Shown here piece by piece: positions 1-7,661 of a stretch of DNA of 64,000 nucleotides. Under the pieces are notes generated by a model. That model saw only the letters and a list, made by a program, of their open reading frames with translations. It made no database searches and was not told where the DNA came from. The first letter of the stretch is position 1; each line of letters opens with the position of its first letter. The stretch covers positions 20,380 to 84,379 of the forward strand of contig URMA01000003.1 in assembly GCA_900548875.1 (NCBI GenBank), in the 5' to 3' direction. Made by a program: the position numbers and the translations under genes. The DNA comes from an uncultured Porphyromonadaceae bacterium (GTDB lineage: Bacteria > Bacteroidota > Bacteroidia > Bacteroidales > Muribaculaceae).

Positions 1-519
1 TTTGCTTTCCGCATTCTTGACACCCAGCAGGTCAATCACCAGCTCCGTGCTTTTGGCAAGCAGCCACACGAATGGATGGGCGATTTTCGACAGTGCCGAC
101 ATGGGACGCGCCACCATTTTTGCCGCTTTTTCGGCTACGCTCAGACCGATGCGTTTCGGCACAAGTTCTCCGAAGATAATTGAAAGATAGGTGACGATAA
201 TGACGATAACGGCCTGTGCCAGAGTTGGTGCGTAGCTTACCGACACTCCCCAACTTATCAGCAGGTCGCTGAAATTGCCGGCTATTTTGCTGCCTGAATA
301 GATACCGGTGAGGATTCCGATGAGTGTGATGCCTATCTGTACGGTCGAGAGAAAACGGTCGGGATCCTCGGCAAGTTTGAGAGCCGTGCGGGCCGATTTG
401 CTGCCGTTTTTAATATCTGTATTTAGTCGGGATTTGCGTGCTGAAATAAGGGCCACTTCCGAGAGGGCGAAAATACCGTTTAAAAGAATAAGTCCAATAA
501 TGATGAAAATCTCGTTCAT
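1..519 (-). CDS. CNNM/HlyC-CorC family membrane protein, N-terminal part
   Basis: The reading frame is open from an ATG at 519 to the window edge, giving 173 codons with no stop, so the gene continues beyond base 1. The protein starts MNEIFIIIGLILLNGIFALS and contains the DUF21 (CNNM) signature: several hydrophobic segments, the stretch SEVALISARKSRL near residue 20 and FGELVPKRIGL near residue 118. In this family a membrane CNNM domain is followed by paired CBS domains and often a CorC/HlyC C-terminal domain; those parts lie outside the window. Members are linked to divalent cation export or resistance, and one Bacteroidota paralogue (GldE) works in gliding; nothing here marks this copy as GldE. 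A -7-type box TAATTTTG lies at 545-552 on the same strand. Confidence 0.85.
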   Translation of the reverse strand, partial: MNEIFIIIGLILLNGIFALSEVALISARKSRLNTDIKNGSKSARTALKLAEDPDRFLSTVQIGITLIGILTGIYSGSKIAGNFSDLLISWGVSVSYAPTLAQAVIVIIVTYLSIIFGELVPKRIGLSVAEKAAKMVARPMSALSKIAHPFVWLLAKSTELVIDLLGVKNAESK

Positions 520-624
520 GTAAATGTGTGTGTCTAATTTGTAACAAAATTAGAACAACTGCCCCCGCAATAAAAAACTTTTCCGTAGAATTATAGAGAT
601 TTAACAAATGGAGATGGGGTATAA

Positions 625-726
625 GTTAGGGGTTATGGGTTAGAGGTTATGGGTTAGGGCATAACATGTCTGGCTTTTTTATCTGTACACAATAATTTCT
701 CTAACCTCTAACCCATAATCTCTAAC
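625..726. repeat. Inverted pair of GTTA(T/G)(A/G)G heptamer arrays
   Basis: Five heptamers (GTTAGGG, GTTATGG, GTTAGAG, GTTATGG, GTTAGGG) run without interruption at 625-659. Four more lie in the opposite orientation at 699-726. The two arms can pair into a long imperfect hairpin with a loop of about 40 bases. The element lies between the stop of the LytTR regulator and the next same-strand gene, so it could end the efflux operon transcript. Similar single-orientation arrays occur at 11798 and 14861. Confidence 0.8.
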
Positions 727-735
727 CCCATCGGA

Positions 736-1488
736 CTATTCTCCTCCGTCGCGGGGGGTGACGATGGTATGTTTTTGCAGATAGTCGTTGAACGCCTTTT
801 TGTAGGTGTCGGAAATGGGAATGTACTTTTTCCCGAACACGATGCGGTTGCGTTCGATGACGTTGATTTTCGACATCTGAACAATGAACGAGCGGTGTAC
901 GCGGATGAATTTGTCGGCCGGCAGCCGCTGCTCAATGGTCTTCATGTTCATAAGCGAAAGAATGCAGTTGGGTGAATCCTCCGTGTAGATTTTCACGTAG
1001 TCCTTCAGTCCTTCGATGTAGGTGATTTTCGATATGTCGATTTGAATCAGCTTGTATTCGCTTTTCACGATGATGAACTGCTGCTCGTCCTCCTTTTCCG
1101 CTGCAAGGCGTGCCTTTTCGTTAAGTTCGGCCCATACCAGTGCGCGGTTTGCCGCGTTGAGAAATTCGCTGTAGCTGACCGGCTTCAGCAAATAGTCGAT
1201 GGCATTGTGGCGGAAGCCTTCGATGGCATACTGCTCGAAAGCCGTCACGAAAATGATGCGGCATTCCGGCGGAATGACTTTGGCAAATTCAATGCCGTTC
1301 AGTTCCGGCATCTGGATGTCGAGAAACACCAGGTCGACTTTTCTGTCGATAATCGAGCGGACGGCTTCCGATGCCGATGCATAGGAGTTCTCGAGTTCAA
1401 GAAAAGGTGTTTTCTTGACAAAACTGCAAATCAGTTCGCGTGCCAGAGGTTCATCGTCGATGACACTGCATTTCAATGTAATGTTCAT
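736..1488 (-). CDS. LytTR-family response regulator
   Basis: A 250-residue two-component response regulator. The receiver domain (about residues 5-120) has the acidic pair DDE near residue 11, the phospho-acceptor Asp57 in VFLDIQMP, and the conserved Lys in LLKPVS near residue 102. The C-terminal LytTR DNA-binding domain (about residues 140-240) shows IVKSEYKLIQIDISKITYIE and FIRVHRSFIVQ. LytTR proteins bind pairs of direct repeats spaced about two helical turns apart. The gene is the last of a six-gene operon after its cognate LytS-type kinase, 12 bases upstream. It probably controls the efflux genes of the same operon; this is inferred from position. Confidence 0.95.
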   Translation of the reverse strand: MNITLKCSVIDDEPLARELICSFVKKTPFLELENSYASASEAVRSIIDRKVDLVFLDIQMPELNGIEFAKVIPPECRIIFVTAFEQYAIEGFRHNAIDYLLKPVSYSEFLNAANRALVWAELNEKARLAAEKEDEQQFIIVKSEYKLIQIDISKITYIEGLKDYVKIYTEDSPNCILSLMNMKTIEQRLPADKFIRVHRSFIVQMSKINVIERNRIVFGKKYIPISDTYKKAFNDYLQKHTIVTPRDGGE

Positions 1489-1500
1489 GCGTGTGAGTGT

Positions 1501-2562
1501 TTATAATTCAATTTGTAAATCCGAAACGTATTTGTCGCCCACCACTCCCGACTGGAAGCTGTGGCGGCCTTCGTAGAGCAGCGAAAGTTGTCGCGACAGG
1601 TTCGACAGTCCGATTCCCGAGCCGCTTTTGTCGGATTCCGGTTTCGGGAAATGGCTGTTTTCCACATGACAGCGTACAACATTGCCGTTGACCGTCATTT
1701 TGATGCTGATTTCCGAGGGTTTGGTGCTGCTTACTCCGTGTTTGAAGGCATTTTCCACCATGGAAATGAACATCAGAGGTGCTATTTTCAAATGGCTGAC
1801 ATTTTCTTCCGGAATATCGACCGTGAGTTTCACGTTGCTGCCAAACCGGAGTCGCATCAGTTCGATGTAGCTGCGCATGAAGTTCAGTTCCTTGTCGAGA
1901 GTCACTTCCTTCTTGTTGTTCTCATAAAGCGTATAGCGCAGCAGCTTGCTGAGTTCGTGCACTGTCTGTTGAGCCTTGTCCTTGTCAATTTCAATCAGCG
2001 CGTAAATGTTGTTGAGCGTGTTGAACAGAAAGTGCGGATTCAGCTGGTTCTTCAGGTTGCGGAGTTCCATTTCACGCTGTTCGCTGATGACTTTTTCCTT
2101 CATCTTTTCAATCTTTGCCCATCGCATGCTGAATTTCAACGCAACGCTCAGCCCAGTGGTGAGGATAATCATGGCAAACTCGCGCGTGATCGACCCAATG
2201 AAGAAAAGCTCGTCGTGGAAATGTTCATTATGACCGTGTTTCTCCGGAAAATCCGGATTGTGGACAAAGAATAGATACTGAATGACCACCATCAGCATTA
2301 CCATGACAATGGCCGTCAGCAGTGACAGCACAATATAGGCGAATGTCTTTTTCCTGAACAGATAGCGGTCAATGAGGAAAAAGTAGTTGAAATAGAAGGT
2401 GATGATGCATAGAAGGGTGTGAATGTATATTCCATAATTCACAGGGCGGGTATTTCCCAGACTGAAGAAAAATTCTGGAATAACAAACACCATCGTAAGG
2501 ACAATCACCTGAATCAAGAGGTCCAGAGCCTTGGCTTTGTTGGGCAAATCAATTCTATTCAT
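1501..2562 (-). CDS. LytS/YehU-type sensor histidine kinase
   Basis: A 353-residue membrane kinase. Four hydrophobic segments fall at about residues 14-35, 47-64, 74-99 and 124-143. A short coiled linker then leads to the His_kinase domain with the LytS-type H-box QLNPHFLFNTLNNI, where His177 is the expected phospho-acceptor. The HATPase region follows (N-box-like MVENAFKHGV and GSGIGLSNL). Between TM3 and TM4 there is a short His-rich extracytoplasmic loop (HGHNEHFHDE, about residues 109-118) that might bind metal. The start overlaps the stop of the upstream permease by 8 bases, which suggests translational coupling. It is the partner of the downstream LytTR regulator. Confidence 0.95.
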   Translation of the reverse strand: MNRIDLPNKAKALDLLIQVIVLTMVFVIPEFFFSLGNTRPVNYGIYIHTLLCIITFYFNYFFLIDRYLFRKKTFAYIVLSLLTAIVMVMLMVVIQYLFFVHNPDFPEKHGHNEHFHDELFFIGSITREFAMIILTTGLSVALKFSMRWAKIEKMKEKVISEQREMELRNLKNQLNPHFLFNTLNNIYALIEIDKDKAQQTVHELSKLLRYTLYENNKKEVTLDKELNFMRSYIELMRLRFGSNVKLTVDIPEENVSHLKIAPLMFISMVENAFKHGVSSTKPSEISIKMTVNGNVVRCHVENSHFPKPESDKSGSGIGLSNLSRQLSLLYEGRHSFQSGVVGDKYVSDLQIEL

Positions 2563-3775
2563 ATCTCAAAGCTTCGATAGGGTCGAGTGCTGCGGCTTTC
2601 TTTGCCGGATACCAGCCGAAGAACACGCCGGTAACGGTGCACACTACAAAAGACAAAACTACAGAATATAATTGAATTGACACAGGCCAGTTCAATAAAA
2701 ATTTAACGGCAAGCGATGCTCCGGCTCCGAAAAGGATGCCGATGATGCCGCCGGTGATGCTGATGATGATGGATTCGATGAGAAATTGTGTCAGAATGTC
2801 GATTCCACGTGCGCCGATACTCATGCGCAGACCGATTTCACGTGTGCGTTCCGTCACCGACACCAGCATGATGTTCATAATGCCGATACCGCCTACCAGC
2901 AATGAAATGCCGGCAACGCAGGCGAGCAGCAGCGTCATCATTTCGCTCGTGGAGTTCAGCATATCGCTCAATTCCTGTTGCGAACGGATGTCGTAGTCCC
3001 GGTCGCTGTCGTCTTTAATCTTGTGGTTGCGGTTCAGGATATTGCTGATTTCGTCCGTGGCCTCTTCTGTCATTTCTTCGCTGAGAGCCGAAGCGAAGAT
3101 GCCCTGGATGTAGTCAATGGCCAGAATACGCTTCATGACAGTGGTGTAGGGGGCTATCACGATGTCGTCCTGGTCCTGTCCCATGCTGTTGTAGCCTTTC
3201 GATTCAAGCAGTCCGACGACGGTCATTGGGATAGAGTTGAATCGTATGACACGTCCGATGGGATTTTCTCCGTTCGGGAAAAGGTTGTCGGCTACGGTTT
3301 TTCCGATGATGCACACTTTGGCTGCGCGCTTGACATCGACATCGCTGAAAGAAGTGCCCTCCTGCACTTTCAACTGGCGTATTTCCAGATATTCCGGCGT
3401 CGCGCCTTCTATGCTCGACGGGTAGTTGTTGGCACCGCAGATAAATTGTCCCTGGCTGCTCACCATCGGCGATACGGCGGCAACAAATTTGGCTTCGTCG
3501 CGGATGTTTTCGTAGTCGACCACTTTCAGCGTCTGCATGTCGTCGGAACTTTGGCGCACACCGCCGCGTTCCATGTTTCCCGGATGAATCATGATCATGT
3601 TGCTTCCCATCTCTGAAATCTGCTTTTTGATACTGTCCTTCGAGCCTTGTCCGATGGCAAGCATGGTGATGACCGACCCGACACCGATAATGATGCCAAG
3701 CATGGTGAGAAAACACCTCATTTTATTGTTGTTCAACGCTTTCAGCGCGATTTTGAACAAGTTGCTTAAATTCAT
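2555..3775 (-). CDS. MacB-type ABC transporter permease (FtsX family)
   Basis: A 406-residue inner-membrane subunit. TM1 lies at about residues 20-42. A large periplasmic MacB_PCD domain (about 45-260) follows, then three C-terminal TM helices with the FtsX motifs (GIMNIMLVSVTERTREIGLR near residue 300, WYPAKKAAALDPIEALRYE at the end). In E. coli MacB the ATPase and permease are one chain; here they are separate neighbouring genes, the usual arrangement in Bacteroidota. With the adaptor and the TolC-like channel it would form a tripartite pump moving substrates from the periplasm to the outside. The substrate cannot be read from the sequence. Confidence 0.95.
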   Translation of the reverse strand: MNLSNLFKIALKALNNNKMRCFLTMLGIIIGVGSVITMLAIGQGSKDSIKKQISEMGSNMIMIHPGNMERGGVRQSSDDMQTLKVVDYENIRDEAKFVAAVSPMVSSQGQFICGANNYPSSIEGATPEYLEIRQLKVQEGTSFSDVDVKRAAKVCIIGKTVADNLFPNGENPIGRVIRFNSIPMTVVGLLESKGYNSMGQDQDDIVIAPYTTVMKRILAIDYIQGIFASALSEEMTEEATDEISNILNRNHKIKDDSDRDYDIRSQQELSDMLNSTSEMMTLLLACVAGISLLVGGIGIMNIMLVSVTERTREIGLRMSIGARGIDILTQFLIESIIISITGGIIGILFGAGASLAVKFLLNWPVSIQLYSVVLSFVVCTVTGVFFGWYPAKKAAALDPIEALRYE

Positions 3776-3781
3776 AATGGT

Positions 3782-4522
3782 TTAATCGTTAAGAGTGGGT
3801 AATGCCTTGTAGGCTTCTTCGGCCGAAGCCGGATGCGGGTTACGTTCGTCGGAAATGATTTTCCCGTCGCGCAGCACGATGTTCCGGCTGCTGTAGGCGG
3901 AAAGTTCGGGATTGTGGGTGACGAACACAATGGTGCTGCCTTTGCGGTGAAGCTCCTGAAACAGCATAAGGATGCTGAACGACGTGCGTGTGTCGAGGTT
4001 ACCGGTAGCTTCGTCGGCAAGAATCAGCACGGGGTGGTTGACCAGTGCGCGGGCAATGGCCACACGCTGCTGCTGTCCGCCCGACATCTGGTTCGACTTG
4101 TGCATCTTGCGTTCCTGGAGCCCGACGGCGTCGAGTGCGTCCGATGCACGTTGCCGGCGTTCCTTTGCCGTCACTCCTGAATTGTAGAGCAGGGGAAGCT
4201 CCACGTTTTCCAGAGCCGTGGTTTTGGGCAGCAGGTTGTAGTTCTGGAAGACGAAGCCGATTTTCCGGTTTCTGATCCAGGCACGTTCGTTTTTGCCCAT
4301 CGCGCTCACGGCGGTGCCGTCGATGTAGTATTCTCCGGCAGTGGGAGTGTCGAGGCAGCCGAGGATGTTGAGCAGGGTGGATTTGCCGGACCCCGACGTA
4401 CCCATGATGGTCACAAATTCTCCCTCTTCGATGGAAAAGGATATTTTGCGCAGGGCATGTACGGTTTCACTGCCTACCGTGAAGTCGCGGCGTATATTTT
4501 CAAGTCGGATGATTTCCTTCAT
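3782..4522 (-). CDS. MacB/LolD-type ABC transporter ATP-binding protein
   Basis: A 246-residue nucleotide-binding subunit with all the motifs for ATP hydrolysis: Walker A GTSGSGKST at 41-49, Q-loop FVFQNYNLLP, signature SGGQQQRVAIARAL, Walker B VLILADEAT followed by the D-loop GNLD, and the switch His in FVTHNPE. The family energises MacB-, LolCDE- and FtsX-type permeases; here the partner is the gene 6 bases downstream. The frame begins 11 bases after the adaptor gene stop, so the pump genes are probably made from one message. Confidence 0.96.
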   Translation of the reverse strand: MKEIIRLENIRRDFTVGSETVHALRKISFSIEEGEFVTIMGTSGSGKSTLLNILGCLDTPTAGEYYIDGTAVSAMGKNERAWIRNRKIGFVFQNYNLLPKTTALENVELPLLYNSGVTAKERRQRASDALDAVGLQERKMHKSNQMSGGQQQRVAIARALVNHPVLILADEATGNLDTRTSFSILMLFQELHRKGSTIVFVTHNPELSAYSSRNIVLRDGKIISDERNPHPASAEEAYKALPTLND

Positions 4523-4533
4523 TTTACGAAAAT

Positions 4534-5706
4534 TTAGTTTTTCTTCTCATTTCCTCCCGGGCGTTTTGGCATGAACGGACTTTCTTCTCCGTTGCTTTCC
4601 GTCGGTGCGGCCGGCATGGCGTTCGTGTAGTCGATGGCAACGGTGTCGCCCTTGTTCAGTCCGGACTTTATTTCCACATTCACGCCGTTGCTGGCTCCGG
4701 TTTCAACGGCTACCGGATAAAGCTGGTTGTTGCGTACTACCCAAACGACATGCTTGGCGTTTTCGGGTGCTTCGCCGGCAGGCTGGGGCAGGGTGGTGTC
4801 GTCGAATGTTTTGGGTGAAAATTTCAATGCCCCTGCCGGAACGGCGAGAATATTGTCGGCTTCAGCCGTATAGATGGTAAGGTTGGCGGTCAGTCCCGGA
4901 ATGAGCTTGTGGTCGGTGTTGCTTGTTGAAACAACCACTTCGTAGGTGACAACGTTCGATTCCGTTGTCGGGTTCAGGCGCACCTGTGTCACCTTGCCCG
5001 AGAACAGGTCATCGGGATAGGCATCGACGGTGAAGGTCACGTTCTGACCCACTTTTACCTGGCCTATGTCGGCTTCATCCACATCGCCGATTACCTGCAT
5101 GTTGTCGAGGTCGGCGATTGTAAAGATGTTGGCTACTTCCATGTTGGCAACGACTGTCTGTCCGATTTCCACTTCTCGCGAGATGATGATTCCGTCGATT
5201 GGCGCATAGATTTCTGCATAGCCCAGATTTTCGGTTGCCTTCACGCGGTCGGCCTTGCTTTTTTCGTAATTGAGCTTGGCCACTGTATATGCGTTTTCCG
5301 ACGTTTCAAACTCATAGTCGCTGATGAGTTTCTTGTCGTGCAGTTCCTTGTCGCGCAAATAGTTGGTTTTTTGGTATTCAAAAGTTGCGCGTGCACTTTC
5401 CATGTTGGCATTGGCGGCGTCGACTTCGCTTTCGAGGAGCGTCTTGTCGATTTCAGCAATCAGGTCACCTTTCTTGACGATGGAGTTGTAGTCGGCATAG
5501 AGTTTTGCCACTTCACCGGTCACCTGTGTACCGACGTCCACCTGTGTGACACTTTCCAGTGTGCCGGTGGCGGTCACGGTTTCCTTGATACTGCCCGTGA
5601 ATACGGTGGCAGTTTCCAGTGATATTTTTTGCTTGTTGGAGCAGGATGTCACGGCAGTAGCCATCAGCACTGCTGCTATGATGCTTGTTTTGGCTGTAAG
5701 TTTCAT
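4534..5706 (-). CDS. MacA-like periplasmic adaptor (membrane fusion) lipoprotein
   Basis: A 390-residue adaptor of the tripartite efflux family. The N-terminus is a lipoprotein signal with Cys22 in VTSC. The mature protein has a split biotinyl-lipoyl domain (GTQVTGEVAKLYADYNSIVK near residue 58 and IYAPIDGIIISREVEIGQTV near residue 170) around an alpha-hairpin with DKKLISDYEFETSENAY. Beta-barrel and membrane-proximal domains follow (VDEADIGQVKVGQ; LTIYTAEADNILAVPAGAL). The tail is Gly/Pro/Lys-rich. It bridges the permease in the inner membrane to the TolC-like channel encoded just upstream. Confidence 0.95.
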   Translation of the reverse strand: MKLTAKTSIIAAVLMATAVTSCSNKQKISLETATVFTGSIKETVTATGTLESVTQVDVGTQVTGEVAKLYADYNSIVKKGDLIAEIDKTLLESEVDAANANMESARATFEYQKTNYLRDKELHDKKLISDYEFETSENAYTVAKLNYEKSKADRVKATENLGYAEIYAPIDGIIISREVEIGQTVVANMEVANIFTIADLDNMQVIGDVDEADIGQVKVGQNVTFTVDAYPDDLFSGKVTQVRLNPTTESNVVTYEVVVSTSNTDHKLIPGLTANLTIYTAEADNILAVPAGALKFSPKTFDDTTLPQPAGEAPENAKHVVWVVRNNQLYPVAVETGASNGVNVEIKSGLNKGDTVAIDYTNAMPAAPTESNGEESPFMPKRPGGNEKKN

Positions 5707-5723
5707 ATTTCTTTTCGTTTTGT

Positions 5724-7058
5724 TTACAAAGTGATTTGACTCGTTTGATAGAATTCCAGCAGACGGATGTTGAGGATAGCCATGTATTTGGCCTGAAGTT
5801 GTTCCTGCAAGGCGTTGAGCAACGTGTTGTGCGACGATATGAGGTCAAGCGTGTTGATGAGTCCCAGTCGGAACTGTTCGTTGACGAGTTCGTCGGTCAG
5901 ACGGGCGCTTTTCACCTGCTGGCTACAGCTTTCAAACTGAGCCTGTGCGTTGGTGGCGTCGATGTAGATGCTTTCGATGGTTTGCGAAAGCGTATTTGTG
6001 GCACTTTCTATTTCGAGTTCGGCGTTCAGCTTTTCGATTTTTGCCTGTGTCACTGCCGTCTTGTTCTTGCGGTTGTCGAGCAGAGGTATGCTGAGCGTCA
6101 GGGCTATTTGTTCGTTGAAATTGTTACGGAACTGGGTGCCGAAGTTGCCGTATCCTGCCGATGAGTTAGCCGAACCGACGCTTGCGTTCAGCGACAGTTG
6201 CGGATAGTAGCCGCCTTTGGCAATCTTTTCACTGTAGTCGCTGGCATGCGACGAGAGCTGGTATTGCTTGAGGGCCGGAACCCATGAGCAGGCCGTGTGG
6301 AACACTTCCACCTTTTCCGGCAGCGGTGCGAGCACCTCCTCATCTTTGAAATCCGGATAAACGATGTCGAAATCCGTTGTTATGTCAAGTTCCAGCAGCT
6401 TTTTCAATTCCATTTTAGCTGTGGCGAACGACGACTCCGCCGAAGTCAGGCTGTAGCGGTCCGTGTGATACTGCGATTCGATTTGGGAATAGTCGACGCG
6501 CGACATCTTGCCCGAATTCATCAGTGCTTCAGCACGTTCTTTCTGATACTCGCTTACCGCCAAATTCTGCTTGGCGATTTCTATTGATTCTTTGGCATAG
6601 AGGATATTCAGATATTTGGCGAGAATTTCCGTCTGAAGCGTATAGCGGTAGTCGTCGATGCCCAGCTCTGCAATTTGCTGCTGCAGTTCGTCCTGTTTTA
6701 TCTGGTTGCGGCGGATATTGCCGTTGAACACGATCCACGATGCGTTCAGCCCATAGGTGCCGGCATAGATGTTATGGTCGGAATTGTCGGCAGGGCTCGG
6801 ATAGTTGGTAAGTCCTTGTGTGGTAGAAAAGTCAAGTGTCGGCTGCCACATGGCTTTGGATGCCAGCAGGGTGGCGTCGCTCGACTCCTTGTCAAGCTGT
6901 TTCTGTTGCAGGCTGATATTGTTTTCGTAGGCATATTCCAGGCAGCGGTCGAAATCCCACGGTTGGCCTATGCTGTCGGGGACGGCTCCAAACATGGAAA
7001 CAGCCCCGGCATAGACTGTCAAACCCAAACATATCAAATCTTTGTTTACCTTATTCAT
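5724..7058 (-). CDS. TolC-family outer membrane efflux protein
   Basis: A 444-residue outer-membrane channel. It has a hydrophobic N-terminal signal (about residues 1-26) and two long repeats rich in coiled-coil heptads (about 40-230 and 260-440), the internal duplication typical of the OEP family, with PQLSLNASVG in the second repeat. The C-terminal half holds EQFRLGLINTLDLISSHNTL, the conserved loop preceding the last helix. It is the first gene of the pump operon and follows a well-formed promoter at 7083-7114. It would supply the exit duct for the MacAB-like pump. Confidence 0.95.
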   Translation of the reverse strand: MNKVNKDLICLGLTVYAGAVSMFGAVPDSIGQPWDFDRCLEYAYENNISLQQKQLDKESSDATLLASKAMWQPTLDFSTTQGLTNYPSPADNSDHNIYAGTYGLNASWIVFNGNIRRNQIKQDELQQQIAELGIDDYRYTLQTEILAKYLNILYAKESIEIAKQNLAVSEYQKERAEALMNSGKMSRVDYSQIESQYHTDRYSLTSAESSFATAKMELKKLLELDITTDFDIVYPDFKDEEVLAPLPEKVEVFHTACSWVPALKQYQLSSHASDYSEKIAKGGYYPQLSLNASVGSANSSAGYGNFGTQFRNNFNEQIALTLSIPLLDNRKNKTAVTQAKIEKLNAELEIESATNTLSQTIESIYIDATNAQAQFESCSQQVKSARLTDELVNEQFRLGLINTLDLISSHNTLLNALQEQLQAKYMAILNIRLLEFYQTSQITL

Positions 7059-7082
7059 ATTCTGTTCATTTTAAATCTGGTA

Positions 7083-7114
7083 CAAAATTATTTTGCTGAA
7101 AAAGCATCTGCAAA
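7083..7114 (-). promoter_or_regulatory. Bacteroidota-type promoter of the efflux/two-component operon
   Basis: On the minus strand TTTG (7111-7114) is followed after 20 bases by TAATTTTG (7083-7090). This matches the Bacteroidota consensus TTTG-N19/21-TAnnTTTG. The transcript would start about 7 bases downstream, giving a short leader before the ATG at 7058. Confidence 0.75.
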
Positions 7115-7326
7115 CGAAATAGATTAACCGCTTTCTTGTGGGTTGATTTATTGTTAAAATGGCGATGATTTGGGCAGGACGATGAGGCTCGGTTAATCGG
7201 TGTTAACCCCAGAAGGGGCAAAAATCGGTTCGTCGGACATTTTGGCCGTTTTGTCGAAATGTTTGTTGGGTTATGAGTCGGCGGTCCGGGATTGTGACTC
7301 TGTAAACCTTTAACGCGTCTTTCCAA

Positions 7327-7430
7327 TTTTGCCTTATCAGCAAAAAAAGTTTGCTCTATCAGCAAAAAAGTACTACTGCAACGATTTCATTTTTGCTCTA
7401 TCAGCAAAAAGATTTGTCGTAACAGCAATT
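7327..7430. promoter_or_regulatory. Phased array of four TTTGC-N7-GCAAA dyads (candidate LytTR-type operator)
   Basis: Three near-identical units with core TTTGC-tctatca-GCAAA are centred near 7336, 7358 and 7400. A weaker fourth (TTTG-tcgtaaca-GCAA) is centred near 7421. The centres are 22, 42 and 21 bases apart, so all copies sit on one face of the helix and form two pairs with two-turn spacing. Direct repeats 21-22 bases apart are the known binding architecture of LytTR regulators, and one is encoded at the end of the adjacent operon. The array is about 215 bases upstream of the operon's promoter and 230 bases upstream of the divergent secreted-protein gene. Function is inferred. Confidence 0.6.
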
Positions 7431-7604
7431 TTTACATTTTTCAACGTCTGAAATTTCTTGTTTTACTGTGATTTTATTTCCTTTATTCAGCATTTTCTCG
7501 ATCATTTTCCCATTATATACTACCATATACACCTCCACGGAAGCAAGTATGCCGTTTCTTTTCTTGCATAAATTAAGGTAAGGTTTATTACCCCACGTAT
7601 CCAT
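7401..7604 (-). CDS. Possible small cysteine-rich protein (uncertain)
   Basis: A 67-codon frame in the gap between the efflux operon and the secreted-protein gene. The product is basic, and its C-terminus carries a cysteine cluster (KCKNCCYDKSFC). Its stop codon lies inside the third dyad of the phased array. No signal peptide, family motif or promoter is evident. Codons look plausible but the frame is short, so chance or a gene remnant is possible. The rest of 7115-7326 shows no gene. Confidence 0.2.
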   Translation of the reverse strand: MDTWGNKPYLNLCKKRNGILASVEVYMVVYNGKMIEKMLNKGNKITVKQEISDVEKCKNCCYDKSFC

Positions 7605-7661
7605 ACAACAAATTTGACAATTCTAAATCAACTTAATACTAACCTTTAACATTTAAACCAA

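Noticed and set aside
2..607. Small frames in the first 600 bases
   Set aside because: They are other-frame shadows of the truncated CNNM-family gene, which is open to the window edge.
7327..7430. CRISPR-like array
   Set aside because: The repeated unit is short, copies are only four, one is degenerate and spacers differ from 2 to 24 bases. There are no cas genes. A regulatory array fits better.
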